64,000 nt of DNA. Origin: Streptomyces ficellus (GTDB taxonomy: Bacteria > Actinomycetota > Actinomycetes > Streptomycetales > Streptomycetaceae). Position 1 is the stretch's first letter. Every line of letters begins with the position of its first letter. Positions 29,274-39,205 of the stretch are shown piece by piece. The stretch lies in NCBI RefSeq assembly GCF_030406405.1, contig NZ_JAUEPL010000014.1, forward strand, positions 50,307 through 114,306. Direction: 5' to 3'. The position numbers were made by a program, and so were the translations under genes. Below the pieces are notes generated by a model. That model had not been told where the DNA came from. It made no database searches and was given only the letters and a program-made list of their open reading frames with translations.

Positions 29274-29840
29274 TTACGGGACGACGACGACCTTCGAGTT
29301 GACGGTCGCGAACGTCCACATCGCGTTGCCGTCCGCCCGCTTCATGCGGATGCCGCCGGTCCTGCGGTCCGGGTCGGGGCTGGCCATCGAGCCGTCCACC
29401 GCCGCGCTGAAGCCGATCGTCACCCCGTCGACGTTCGCGAACCGCACCACGTGCTCGATCCGCACGCCGTCCGAGCCGGGCACGCTGCCCGAGCGGGACG
29501 TCACCGTGTACGTGCCCGGGGCCGGGTGGACCGTGCTCGGCATCACCGGGAACGTCCGCGTCACCTTGCCGTTCGGGCCCACCAGCCACACCCGCCGGTC
29601 GCCCAGCGCGTACACGACCCGCACGCCGGTCCCCGACCGCTCCGGCAGCGCGAGCGGGTCGGCGGCCGGTTGCTTGGGGGCGCCGCCCGGTACGGGGGCC
29701 GACGCCGAGGCGCTCGGCGCGGACGGCTTGCCCGAGAGGCCGGCGGGGGCGCCGGCCGACGCCTGGTAGGCGAGGAAGCCGATCGCGGTGAGTGCCGCCG
29801 CGGTGAGCCCGGCCACGAATCCCGAGCTGCTCCTTGCCAC
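29274..29840 (-). CDS. Exported L,D-transpeptidase-like protein lacking the catalytic cysteine
   Basis: The 188-residue product has an N-terminal signal or anchor (VAGLTAAALTAIGFLAYQA), a Ser/Ala/Pro-rich linker, and a domain resembling the YkuD fold: VYALGDRRVWLVGPNGKV, TFPVMPSTVHPAPGTYTV and a C-terminal RRTGGIRMKRADG. In active YkuD enzymes that last segment contains SxGC-(I/V)R; here Gly occupies the Cys position. GTG 29840 is preceded by GGAGAGG; an ATG at 29861 is the alternative. It is divergent from tsaB. The YkuD relation is inferred by pattern only. Confidence 0.7.
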   Translation of the reverse strand: MARSSSGFVAGLTAAALTAIGFLAYQASAGAPAGLSGKPSAPSASASAPVPGGAPKQPAADPLALPERSGTGVRVVYALGDRRVWLVGPNGKVTRTFPVMPSTVHPAPGTYTVTSRSGSVPGSDGVRIEHVVRFANVDGVTIGFSAAVDGSMASPDPDRRTGGIRMKRADGNAMWTFATVNSKVVVVP

Positions 29841-29966
29841 GCTGCTGCCCACCTCTCCCATATACGTCCCGCATACGTCCATGTACGTATGCGGGGTGAC
29901 GCTAGCAGGATCGCGCACACCGACCGGGGCGCCGTGCCTGCCGCCGCGGAGCCGTACGCTGTTTGC

Positions 29967-30623
29967 GTGCTCTTGCTCGCCATGGATACCGCCACACCCG
30001 CCGTCACCGCCGCCCTGCACGACGGGGACTCCGTCGTCGCCGAGTCGAGTCAGGTCGACGCGCGCCGCCACGGGGAGCTGCTGCTGCCCGCCGTCCGCCG
30101 TGTGCTCCAGGAGGCCGGGCTCACGCTCGACGCCGTGACCGGCATCGTCGTGGGCGTCGGCCCCGGCCCGTACACCGGACTGCGGGTCGGCCTGGTGACC
30201 GCGGCCACCTTCGCGTCGGCCCTCGGGGGTGTGCCCGTGCACGGACTGTGCACGCTGGACGGCCTCGCGTACGCCTCCGGGATCGAGGAGCCGTTCGTCG
30301 TGGCGACGGACGCGCGCCGCAAGGAGGTCTACTGGGCGCGGTACGACGACTGCCGTACGCGGGTGACCGGCCCCGCCGTCGACCGGCCCGCCGACATCGC
30401 CGAGCGGGTCGCCGGGTTCCCGGCGGTCGGCGCCGGGGCGCGGCTGTACCCCGAGGTGTTCCCGGACGCCCGCGACCCCGAGCACCAGTCGGCGGCCGCC
30501 CTCGCCGCGCTCGCCGCCGAACGGCTGAAGGCGGGCGGGGCGTTCGAGGACCCGCGGCCGCTGTACCTGCGGCGCCCCGACGCCCAGGTTCCGAAGAACT
30601 ACAAGGTGGTCACGCCCAAGTGA
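29967..30623 (+). CDS. tsaB: tRNA t6A biosynthesis protein TsaB
   Basis: The 218-residue ASKHA-fold protein starts MLLLAMDTATPAVTAALHDG and has GIVVGVGPGPYTGLRVGLVTA, the TsaB signature. It is the non-catalytic partner that stabilises TsaD. GTG 29967 has TACGCT (29955-29960) six bases upstream, so the mRNA may be leaderless. The stop overlaps the rimI start (GTGA). The frame is open back to 29226 but that is antisense to another gene. Confidence 0.93.
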   Translation: MLLLAMDTATPAVTAALHDGDSVVAESSQVDARRHGELLLPAVRRVLQEAGLTLDAVTGIVVGVGPGPYTGLRVGLVTAATFASALGGVPVHGLCTLDGLAYASGIEEPFVVATDARRKEVYWARYDDCRTRVTGPAVDRPADIAERVAGFPAVGAGARLYPEVFPDARDPEHQSAAALAALAAERLKAGGAFEDPRPLYLRRPDAQVPKNYKVVTPK

Positions 30624-31111
30624 CGGCGGTCCTGCGCGAGATGCGCTGGTGGGACATCGCGCCGGTGCTCGATCTGGAGCGGGAGCTGTTCCCCGACGAC
30701 GCCTGGTCGGAGGGCATGTTCTGGTCCGAGCTCGCCCACGCGCGCGGACCTCGCGCGAGCCGCCGCTATGTGGTGGCGGAGGCCGGTGACGGCCGGCTCG
30801 TCGGGTACGCGGGGCTCGCGTCGGCCGGCGGACTCGGCGACGTACAGACCATCGCCGTCGCCCGTGACCAGTGGGGGACCGGGCTCGGCGCCCGGCTCCT
30901 GACCGATCTCCTCCAGCACGCCACCGCCTTCGAGTGCGACGAGGTCCTGCTCGAAGTGCGGGTGGACAACACCCGCGCCCAGAAGCTGTACGAGCGCTTC
31001 GGCTTCGAACCGATCGGCTTCCGGCGCGGCTACTACCAGCCGGGCAACATCGACGCGCTCGTCATGCGCCTGAACGTACAAGACGTACAAGGAACTGAGA
31101 GTGATGGCTGA
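30620..31111 (+). CDS. rimI: Ribosomal protein S18-alanine N-acetyltransferase (GNAT family)
   Basis: The 163-residue acetyltransferase has the GNAT core: [16 protein letters not shown], then [21 protein letters not shown] (acetyl-CoA loop), and [23 protein letters not shown], typical of RimI. It acetylates the N-terminus of S18 in other bacteria. GTG 30620 overlaps the tsaB stop, and its end overlaps tsaD, so tsaB-rimI-tsaD is a tightly coupled operon. Confidence 0.9.
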   Translation: MTAVLREMRWWDIAPVLDLERELFPDDAWSEGMFWSELAHARGPRASRRYVVAEAGDGRLVGYAGLASAGGLGDVQTIAVARDQWGTGLGARLLTDLLQHATAFECDEVLLEVRVDNTRAQKLYERFGFEPIGFRRGYYQPGNIDALVMRLNVQDVQGTESDG

Positions 31112-32189
31112 CGAACCCCTCGTCCTCGGCATCGAGACCTCCTGCGACGAGACCGGCGTCGGCATCGTCCGGGGGACGACCCTGCTCGCGGACGCCGTCG
31201 CGTCAAGTGTCGACACGCACGCCCGGTACGGCGGCGTCGTGCCCGAGATCGCCTCCCGCGCGCACCTGGAGGCGATGGTCCCGACCATCGAACGCGCCCT
31301 GAAGGAGGCGGGCGTCAGCGCCCGCGACCTCGACGGCATCGCCGTCACCGCCGGCCCCGGCCTCGCCGGCGCGCTCCTGGTCGGCGTCTCGGCGGCGAAG
31401 GCGTACGCGTTCGCCCTCGGCAAGCCGCTGTACGGGGTGAACCACCTGGCCTCGCACATCTGCGTCGACCAGTTGGAGCACGGGCCGCTGCCCGAGCCGA
31501 CGATGGCGCTGCTGGTCTCCGGCGGCCACTCGTCGCTGCTGCTCGCACCGGACATCACCGCCGACGTACGGCCGATGGGCGCGACGATCGACGACGCGGC
31601 GGGCGAGGCCTTCGACAAGATCGCGCGCGTGCTGGACCTGGGCTTCCCGGGCGGTCCGGTGATCGACCGGCTGGCCCGCGAGGGCGACCCGGCCGCCATC
31701 GCGTTCCCGCGCGGGCTGAGCGGGCCGCGCGACCCCGCGTACGACTTCTCCTTCTCGGGGCTCAAGACCTCCGTCGCCCGCTGGGTCGAGGCGAAGCGGG
31801 CCGCGGGCGAGGAGGTGCCGGTACGGGATGTGGCGGCGTCCTTCCAGGAGGCGGTCGTCGACGTCCTGACCCGCAAGGCCGTGCGGGCCTGCAAGGACGA
31901 GGGCGTCGACCACCTGATGATCGGCGGCGGTGTGGCCGCCAACTCGCGGCTGCGGGCGATGGCCGAGGAGCGGTGCGAGCGTGCCGGTATCCGGCTGCGC
32001 GTGCCCCGGCCGAAGCTGTGCACCGACAACGGCGCGATGGTCGCGGCGCTGGGCGCCGAGATGGTGGCCCGTAACCGCCCCGCCTCCGACCTGGAGCTGT
32101 CGGCGGACTCGTCCCTGCCGGTGACCGACCCGCACGTGCCCTCGCACGAGCATGTGCACGAGGTCAGCAAGGAGAACCTCTACTCGTGA
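31101..32189 (+). CDS. tsaD: tRNA N6-adenosine threonylcarbamoyltransferase TsaD
   Basis: The 362-residue catalytic subunit transfers threonylcarbamoyl to A37. It has [15 protein letters not shown], the metal-binding [26 protein letters not shown] and [12 protein letters not shown], all family motifs. Start codons GTG 31101 and ATG 31104 are adjacent; either is possible. The start lies inside the last codons of rimI. A small gene overlaps its stop. Confidence 0.96.
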   Translation: MMADEPLVLGIETSCDETGVGIVRGTTLLADAVASSVDTHARYGGVVPEIASRAHLEAMVPTIERALKEAGVSARDLDGIAVTAGPGLAGALLVGVSAAKAYAFALGKPLYGVNHLASHICVDQLEHGPLPEPTMALLVSGGHSSLLLAPDITADVRPMGATIDDAAGEAFDKIARVLDLGFPGGPVIDRLAREGDPAAIAFPRGLSGPRDPAYDFSFSGLKTSVARWVEAKRAAGEEVPVRDVAASFQEAVVDVLTRKAVRACKDEGVDHLMIGGGVAANSRLRAMAEERCERAGIRLRVPRPKLCTDNGAMVAALGAEMVARNRPASDLELSADSSLPVTDPHVPSHEHVHEVSKENLYS

Positions 32190-32449
32190 CCGTCACCCTG
32201 ATGTGGGAGGCCCGCGCCACCCCCGGCAGGGGCGCCGAACTGCTGGCGTGGGCGCGGGCCCAGACGCTCGACGGGGTGCCGCTGCGCCGCGAGACCTTCG
32301 CGGCGCCCGGCGACCGGGTCCTGGTACTGACCTGGTGGGACGCCCCGTACGACGCGGACCTGCCCGAACTGCCCGAGCCCGGCAGCGACCTGGTCACCCG
32401 CCAGGTGCACCGCTGGCGCTTCGCGTCCCACGGCACGCAGGACCGGTGA
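32186..32449 (+). CDS. Small conserved-looking protein of unknown function
   Basis: An 87-residue soluble protein that overlaps the tsaD stop by four bases (GTGA), so it is co-translated with the t6A operon. The pattern ([47 protein letters not shown]) suggests a small antibiotic-monooxygenase-like ferredoxin fold, but this is a guess from the alternating strand pattern. No catalytic motif was recognised. The stop codon lies inside a 15-bp tandem repeat. Confidence 0.7.
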   Translation: MTVTLMWEARATPGRGAELLAWARAQTLDGVPLRRETFAAPGDRVLVLTWWDAPYDADLPELPEPGSDLVTRQVHRWRFASHGTQDR

Positions 32450-32505
32450 CCTGGTTACCGGTGACCTGGTTACCGGTGACCTGGTTACCGGCGACCCGGT
32501 TCCGG
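32443..32505. repeat. 15-bp tandem repeat at the end of the tsaB operon
   Basis: Three perfect copies of CCGGTGACCTGGTTA (32443, 32458, 32473) are followed by a diverged fourth (32488). The stop codon of the 87-residue gene is the TGA of the first copy. GGTGACC and GGTTACC in the unit can pair with one wobble, so the RNA could fold into alternative short hairpins and might act as a 3' end structure. The array lies in the gap before the convergent methyltransferase gene. Confidence 0.9.
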
Positions 32506-32560
32506 TCATCCCGTCCGGCCGGCCGCTACCGCCCGGCGCCGCAACTGCCCTGACGGACCG

Positions 32561-33739
32561 TCAGACGGGGTGCCCGATCAGCATGGCCGGGGCGCCCGCC
32601 ACCCGGGTCAGGAAGACCGTCGCGGAGTTCGGGCCCTTCGGCTTGAGTTTGCGGCGCAGTTCCTCGGGTTCGACCGCCGAGCCGCGCTTCTTGACCGTCA
32701 GGGTGCCGACGTCGCGTTCGCGCAGCAGGGCCTTCAGCTTCTTGAGGTTGAAGGGCAGTTCGTCGGTGATCTCGTACGCGGTGGCGTAGGGCGTCGGGCG
32801 CGCTTCATCGGCGGTGATGTACGCGATGGTCTCGTCGATCAGGCCGCCGCCGAGCTCGTCGGCGACCTCCGCGACCAGATGCGCGCGGATGACGGCGCCG
32901 TCGGGCTCGTACAGGAAGCGGCCCACCGGGCGGACGGCGGGGTCGGGGAGGTTGCGGCCGGTCAGGGTGTGCGGGCCGGGCAGGAGCGTGGCGGTGACCG
33001 TGCCGGGGCGGGTGCCGAACCAGAGCACCGCCTCCTTCACGTCGCCGTGGTCGGAGACCCACTCGGCCTCGGCGGCGTCGGGGATCACCTCGTGCGGGAT
33101 GCCCGGGGCGATCTTCAGCGCCGCGTGCGGGGCCTTGCGCGCGGCCTCGATGGCCCACGACAGGGGCGGCGAGTACGCCTCCGGGTCGAAGATCCGGCCA
33201 CGGCCGCCGCGCCGCGCCGGGTCGACGAAGACCGCGTCGTACGGCGAGGTGTCGACCTCCGTGACGTCCGCGCAGCGCACCTCGATCAGCCCGGCGAGCC
33301 CCAGGGCCTCGGCGTTCGCGCGGGCGGCCTCGGCGGCGAGCGGGTCGCGGTCGACCGCCAGGACCCGGATCCCGGCGCGGGCGAGCGCGATGGCGTCGCC
33401 GCCGACGCCGCTGCACAGGTCGGCGACGCCGCGTACGCCGAGGCGGGCGAAGCGGGCGGCGCGGTGCTCGGCGACCGTCCGGCGGGTGGACTGCTCGACG
33501 CCGCCGGGCGTGAAGTACATGCGGTGGGCGTCCTGCTCGCCGAACTTCGCCACCGCGCGCTGCCGCAGCCGCGCCTGCCCGATCGCCGCCGTGACCAGCT
33601 CGGCCGGGTGGTCGCGGCGCAGCCGGGAGGCGACCGCCAGCTCCTGGGCGGGGGTGTGGTCGCGCAGGGCGGCCAGCAGGGCCTGGCCCTCGTCGGTGAG
33701 GAGCGCGGAGAAGGCGGCGAGATCGGTCACCCGGCCCAT
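32561..33739 (-). CDS. Class I SAM-dependent methyltransferase with THUMP-like C-terminal domain
   Basis: The 392-residue protein has an N-terminal helical part, then a Rossmann methyltransferase core: VADLCSGVGGDAIALARAG (SAM loop), VLAVDRDPLAAEAARANA, and DAVFVDPARRGGRGRIF. The C-terminal region (FNLKKLKALLRERDVGTLTV, VKKRGSAVEPEELRRKLK) looks like the THUMP-like domain of this actinobacterial family. An RNA substrate is likely but unproven. ATG 33739 or GTG 33730 are both possible starts. It is convergent with the tsaB operon and divergent from the deacetylase gene. Confidence 0.85.
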   Translation of the reverse strand: MGRVTDLAAFSALLTDEGQALLAALRDHTPAQELAVASRLRRDHPAELVTAAIGQARLRQRAVAKFGEQDAHRMYFTPGGVEQSTRRTVAEHRAARFARLGVRGVADLCSGVGGDAIALARAGIRVLAVDRDPLAAEAARANAEALGLAGLIEVRCADVTEVDTSPYDAVFVDPARRGGRGRIFDPEAYSPPLSWAIEAARKAPHAALKIAPGIPHEVIPDAAEAEWVSDHGDVKEAVLWFGTRPGTVTATLLPGPHTLTGRNLPDPAVRPVGRFLYEPDGAVIRAHLVAEVADELGGGLIDETIAYITADEARPTPYATAYEITDELPFNLKKLKALLRERDVGTLTVKKRGSAVEPEELRRKLKPKGPNSATVFLTRVAGAPAMLIGHPV

Positions 33740-33821
33740 TGTGGGCCAGGCGGGGGATGGTGTGCGCCGGGTGGCGCTGCCGGCAGGCGGCCGGCGCGGG
33801 GCGCTGACAGGATGCGGCGCC

Positions 33822-34775
33822 ATGCAACTAGTACGACAAAACGACAAAAAGGCGGGCGTACGGGTCCGTGTGGCGACGCTGGCCGTGCTGCTCGCCGCGG
33901 CGGTCGCTTCCGGCTGCGCGGCGGAGGGCGGCGGCGCGGCGAGCGGCGGGCCCGGTGGTCCGGCGAGCGGTGAGGCGAGCGGTCAGGCCGGTCCCGCGCA
34001 GCCGCCCGACGCCGCCGCCGCCCGCGCCGCGTACGCCAAGAAGGTCAAGCGCGTGCAGGCGGCCCGCGCCGTCGCCGCCAGGAAGTGGGGCCTGGCGCGA
34101 ACCCCGCTCCCCGCGCCGCCGCCCCCGTCGGCCGCCGACAAACCGGAGATCGCCTTCCGCAAGGGGTTCGAGGTCGGCGACCCCACCCTGCCGCCCGTCT
34201 TCACCACCGTGCCGACCAGCCAGAAGGTCGTGTTCCTGACGATCGACGACGGCGCCGAGAAGGACCCGGAACTGCTGCGGATGATGTCCGACCTGCACAT
34301 CCCGTACAGCGCCTTCCTCAGCGACTACCTGGTCAAGGAGGACTACGGCTACTTCGGGCGCATGCAGGCGCGCGGCGTCACCCTGCACAACCACACGCTC
34401 AACCACCGCTACATGCCCGCCCTGTCGTACCAGGAGCAGGAGCGCGAGATCTGCGGCATGCAAGACGTGATCCAGAAGCGGTACGGCAAGCGCCCCTCGC
34501 TCTTCCGCCCGCCCTACGGCAACTACAACGCCGACACGCTGCGGGCCGCCCAGGCGTGCGGCGTCAGGGCGGTGCCCCTGTGGGCGGCCGAGGCGTACCC
34601 GGACCACATGGAGTGGCGGGAATGGGACCGGGACCTGCACCCCGGCGACATCATCCTCACGCACTTCCGCGGCCCCGAGGACTGGAACGGCACCATGCCG
34701 GACATGGTCCGCCAGGTGATGGACGTCGTCACGGCGAAGGGGTACGCCGTGGCCAGGCTGGAGGACTACGTGTGA
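33822..34775 (+). CDS. Polysaccharide deacetylase family lipoprotein
   Basis: The 317-residue protein has a signal peptide ending in the lipobox AVASGC (lipidated Cys32), a Gly/Ser/Ala-rich linker, a helical region, and a NodB-homology domain. The domain has VVFLTIDDGAEKDP (catalytic Asp pair), HNHTLNHRYM (metal-binding His residues), FRPPYGNYNADTL and IILTHFRG. It should act outside the membrane on a cell-wall or exopolysaccharide N-acetyl group. ATG 33822 has AGGA nine bases upstream. groES starts 212 bases later under separate heat-shock control. Confidence 0.88.
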   Translation: MQLVRQNDKKAGVRVRVATLAVLLAAAVASGCAAEGGGAASGGPGGPASGEASGQAGPAQPPDAAAARAAYAKKVKRVQAARAVAARKWGLARTPLPAPPPPSAADKPEIAFRKGFEVGDPTLPPVFTTVPTSQKVVFLTIDDGAEKDPELLRMMSDLHIPYSAFLSDYLVKEDYGYFGRMQARGVTLHNHTLNHRYMPALSYQEQEREICGMQDVIQKRYGKRPSLFRPPYGNYNADTLRAAQACGVRAVPLWAAEAYPDHMEWREWDRDLHPGDIILTHFRGPEDWNGTMPDMVRQVMDVVTAKGYAVARLEDYV

Positions 34776-34814
34776 CGGATCGCGCCCGAGGGATCGCGCC
34801 ACGGGGTCGGTGAA

Positions 34815-34841
34815 TTGGCACTCCGCTTGACCGAGTGCTAA
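34815..34841. promoter_or_regulatory. CIRCE element 1 (HrcA operator)
   Basis: TTGGCACTC (34815-34823) and GAGTGCTAA (34833-34841) are separated by exactly nine bases, matching the CIRCE consensus TTAGCACTC-N9-GAGTGCTAA at all but one arm base. HrcA binds such sites to repress groES-groEL. The -35 element of the groES promoter lies inside it. Confidence 0.95.
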
Positions 34842-34856
34842 CCGCGGTCATAGTCT
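34827..34856 (+). promoter_or_regulatory. groES-groEL1 promoter
   Basis: TTGACC (34827-34832) and TAGTCT (34851-34856) are separated by 18 bases, a vegetative-type promoter. Its -35 overlaps CIRCE 1, and CIRCE 2 covers the expected transcript start near 34863, so HrcA should block both polymerase binding and escape. Confidence 0.8.
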
Positions 34857-34861
34857 CAGCT

Positions 34862-34888
34862 CTGGCACTCCCCACTGGAGAGTGCCAA
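34862..34888. promoter_or_regulatory. CIRCE element 2 (HrcA operator)
   Basis: CTGGCACTC (34862-34870) and GAGTGCCAA (34880-34888) are again separated by nine bases. The arms are two or three bases from the consensus. It lies about 100 bases before groES, within the likely 5' leader. Confidence 0.92.
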
Positions 34889-34987
34889 CACAGCGACGGG
34901 CAGGTCCGGCACCCGCGACGACGGATCCACCTGGTCGCCACCTCAGACAGTTAACCCCGTGAGATCTCCGAAGGGGGAGGTCGGATC

Positions 34988-35296
34988 GTGACGACCACCA
35001 GCTCCAAGGTTGCCATCAAGCCGCTCGAGGACCGCATCGTGGTCCAGCCGCTCGACGCCGAGCAGACCACCGCGTCTGGCCTGGTCATTCCGGACACCGC
35101 GAAGGAGAAGCCCCAGGAGGGCGTCGTCCTGGCCGTGGGCCCGGGCCGCTTCGAGAACGGCGAGCGCCTGCCGCTCGACGTCAAGACCGGTGACATCGTG
35201 CTGTACAGCAAGTACGGCGGCACCGAGGTCAAGTACAGCGGCGAGGAGTACCTCGTCCTCTCGGCCCGCGACGTGCTCGCGATCGTCGAGAAGTAG
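34988..35296 (+). CDS. groES: Co-chaperonin GroES
   Basis: The 102-residue subunit forms the heptameric lid of GroEL. It has [18 protein letters not shown], the mobile-loop region [18 protein letters not shown] and the C-terminal [18 protein letters not shown] 34988 is preceded by GGGGGAGG. The 150-base gap to groEL1 contains GCGCCCCT (35358-35365) pairing with AGGGGCGC (35399-35406), a stem that could be a processing site between the two messages. Confidence 0.97.
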   Translation: MTTTSSKVAIKPLEDRIVVQPLDAEQTTASGLVIPDTAKEKPQEGVVLAVGPGRFENGERLPLDVKTGDIVLYSKYGGTEVKYSGEEYLVLSARDVLAIVEK

Positions 35297-35437
35297 GTCG
35301 GAAATCCGGGGGGCTTCCCCGGAAGACTCCGTACCCGAGCAGATAGTGCTTTGAGCTGCGCCCCTGGCCCCCGCTGATGACTTTATTGCCGGGCGGCGAG
35401 GGGCGCGGTTCGTTAACCCGAGTTCCGAGAGGGCTGA

Positions 35438-37075
<1,638 letters not shown>

Positions 37076-37092
37076 CGCCGCTTGAGCGTTAC

Positions 37093-37129
37093 GAGGCCCG
37101 GTGCCCCCGTCGCGGGGGCACCGGGCCTC
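37093..37129 (+). terminator. Terminator after groEL1
   Basis: GAGGCCCGGTGCCCCC (37093-37108) pairs perfectly with GGGGGCACCGGGCCTC (37114-37129), a 16-bp stem with a 5-base loop, 18 bases after the groEL stop. The downstream sequence is only mildly T-rich (GCTCGTTTCCC). Confidence 0.85.
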
Positions 37130-37149
37130 GCTCGTTTCCCCGGGGCTGC

Positions 37150-37224
37150 GCCGGGCGGCGGTCTCGTAGGTCTTGCCGGACGGCGGTCTCGTGGGCTGTG
37201 CCGGCGTCCTCGTGGGCCGCGTCG
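37150..37224. repeat. Degenerate 25-bp tandem repeat
   Basis: Three diverged copies start at 37150, 37175 and 37200; each begins GCCGG and the first two share CGGCGGTCTCGT. The array fills the gap between the groEL1 terminator and the end of the convergent dehydrogenase gene. Confidence 0.65.
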
Positions 37225-37241
37225 GGCGCGTTGTCGCGCGG

Positions 37242-38270
37242 CTAGGCCGAGCGGCTCAGCTCCGAGGGCCGGACCGCCTCCTCGAACGGCAGCCCCTTCA
37301 CGTACCGCTCCAGCTCGTCCAGCGCCCGGTCCGCCATGCGGTGCAGCTCGTTGCCGAGCGAGCCCGCGATGTGCGGGGTCAGCAGGACGTTGGGGAGCGT
37401 GTAGAGCGGCGAGCCGGGCGGCGGGACCTCCGGGTCGGTGACATCGAGCACGGCGTTGAGGCGGCCCCTCGTCAGGTGGGGCAGGAGCGCCCGTTCGTCG
37501 ATGAGGGAGCCGCGCGCGGTGTTGACGAGGGTCGCGCCGTCCGGCATGAGGGCCAGCTGCGCGGCGCCGATCATATGGTGCGTGGACGGCAGTTGCGGGG
37601 CGTGGACGGAGACGACGCCGGCGCGGGCGCACAGCTCGTCCAGGGCGACCGGCACGGCGCCGAGGGCCGTCGCCTCGGCGGGCGCGACGTACGGGTCGTA
37701 CAGCAGCACCTGTACGTCGAAGGGGCGCAGCAGCTCGATCACGCGGCGGCCGATGCGGGACGCGCCCACGATGCCGACCGTGCGGCGGTAGTTGCCACTG
37801 TCGGCGAGCTCGCGCTGCCAGTCGTGGCCGTTGCGCAGCTCGGCGTACCGCTGTGCGGCGCGCAGGACGCGCTTGCCGGCCAGGAGGATCACGGCGAGCG
37901 TGTACTCGGCGACGGGCAGCGCGTTGGCCGCGGCCGCCGAGGTGACCGCGAGGCCGCGCTCCCAGCACGCGTCGGTGACATGGTGTTTGACCGATCCGGC
38001 GGCGTGGACGATCGCCCGCAGGCGCGGGGCCTTGCGCAGGACGCCGGCCGTGAGCGGGGTGGCGCCCCAGCAGGTGAACAGGACCTCGGCCTCGGCGAGC
38101 GCGGTGGCGACGCGGGGCGTGGGCGCGGCCAGGTCGTGGGCGACCAGGTGCGGATCGGCACGGGTCAGGGCGGCGAGCCGGGCGCGGTGGGCGTCGGTGA
38201 GCAGGCGGTCCGCGATGCCGGGGCCCATGGCCAGCAGGAGCGGGGGCCGATTGTCAGTGGCGTGGTGCAT
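37242..38270 (-). CDS. D-isomer-specific 2-hydroxyacid dehydrogenase family protein
   Basis: The 342-residue protein has the family catalytic Arg (NTARGSLIDERALL), Glu (VTDPEVPPPGSPLY) and His (NVLLTPHIAGS). The dinucleotide loop reads GIVGASRIGRR: the second Gly of the usual GxGxxG is Ser, which may change cofactor use. ATG 38270 gives the family start (MHHATDNRPPLLLAMGP). It lies 17 bases after the last permease gene of the sugar importer on the same strand, so it probably acts on a product of the imported sugar or sugar acid. Confidence 0.85.
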   Translation of the reverse strand: MHHATDNRPPLLLAMGPGIADRLLTDAHRARLAALTRADPHLVAHDLAAPTPRVATALAEAEVLFTCWGATPLTAGVLRKAPRLRAIVHAAGSVKHHVTDACWERGLAVTSAAAANALPVAEYTLAVILLAGKRVLRAAQRYAELRNGHDWQRELADSGNYRRTVGIVGASRIGRRVIELLRPFDVQVLLYDPYVAPAEATALGAVPVALDELCARAGVVSVHAPQLPSTHHMIGAAQLALMPDGATLVNTARGSLIDERALLPHLTRGRLNAVLDVTDPEVPPPGSPLYTLPNVLLTPHIAGSLGNELHRMADRALDELERYVKGLPFEEAVRPSELSRSA

Positions 38271-38287
38271 GGTGGGAACCGAGCTCC

Positions 38288-39205
38288 TCACTTGACGCTG
38301 CCGGCGGTCAGGCCGGCCTTCCAGTGGCGCTGGAGCGAGACGAAGGCGACGACCAGCGGGACGACGGCGAGCAGGGAGCCGGTGACGACGAGGGGGTAGA
38401 AGTCCGGTTCGGCGTGGGCGTTGCTGTTCCACGCGTACAGGCCGAGGCTCAGGGGGAAGAGCCGCTGGTCCGAGAGCATCACCAGGGGGAGGAAGAAGTT
38501 GTTCCAGATCGCGGTGAACTGGAAGAGGAAGACGGTCACGAAGCCCGGCATGACCATGCGCAGCCCGATGGACCAGAAGGCGCGCAGCTCGCCCGCCCCG
38601 TCGATACGGGCGGCCTCCAGGGCCTCGTCGGGGATGTAGCCGGCGCTGAAGACACGGGCGAGGTAGACGCCGAACGGGTTGACCAGGACGGGGATGAGCA
38701 CGGCCCAGTAGGTGTTGACGATGCCGGTCCTGCTGGCGAGCAGGTACATGGGCAGGGCGAGCGCGGTGGTGGGGACCAGCACGCCCATCAGGACGGCGCC
38801 GAAGAGTTTCTCCTTGCCCCGGAAGTCGTACTTGTCGAAGGCGTAGCCCGCGGCGACGCAGATCAGCGAGCAGGCCAGCGCCCCACCGCCCGCGTACAGC
38901 AGGCTGTTGAGGTACCAGCGGAAGTAGACGCCGTCGCCGTACGCGGCGAGGCGGGTGAGGTTGCCGCCGAGGTCGAAGCCCTGGAAGGAGAAGGCGTTTC
39001 CGGCCAGCAGGCCGCCCGCGTCCTTGGTGGCGGCGGTGACCAGCCAGACGAGGGGGAAGAGCATGTAGGCGGCGGACAGCAGCAGGGCGCCGTTGACGGC
39101 GGTCCGGGACAGCCAGCGGCTCGGCGGCCTGCGGGTGCCCGCGCCGGCCGCGGCCGGGGGCGCGGTGACACGCGGGGGTGGCGGGGTGGTGACGGTCGCG
39201 CTCAT
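38288..39205 (-). CDS. Carbohydrate ABC transporter permease, MalG type
   Basis: The 305-residue permease has a Pro/Ala-rich N-terminal cytoplasmic tail of about 30 residues, then six membrane segments. The EAA loop is LEAARIDGAGELRAFWSIGLRMVMP, which docks the ATPase. ATG 39205 overlaps the stop of the upstream permease by four bases (ATGA). No ATPase gene lies in the cluster; in streptomycetes a shared ATPase such as MsiK usually energises these systems. Confidence 0.92.
   Translation of the reverse strand: MSATVTTPPPPRVTAPPAAAGAGTRRPPSRWLSRTAVNGALLLSAAYMLFPLVWLVTAATKDAGGLLAGNAFSFQGFDLGGNLTRLAAYGDGVYFRWYLNSLLYAGGGALACSLICVAAGYAFDKYDFRGKEKLFGAVLMGVLVPTTALALPMYLLASRTGIVNTYWAVLIPVLVNPFGVYLARVFSAGYIPDEALEAARIDGAGELRAFWSIGLRMVMPGFVTVFLFQFTAIWNNFFLPLVMLSDQRLFPLSLGLYAWNSNAHAEPDFYPLVVTGSLLAVVPLVVAFVSLQRHWKAGLTAGSVK

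Noticed and set aside
29012..29302. Open frame of 96 codons across the 34-bp repeat
   Set aside because: The 34-bp period is not a multiple of three, so the product changes frame per copy; Arg/Gly/Pro-rich and no ribosome-binding site.
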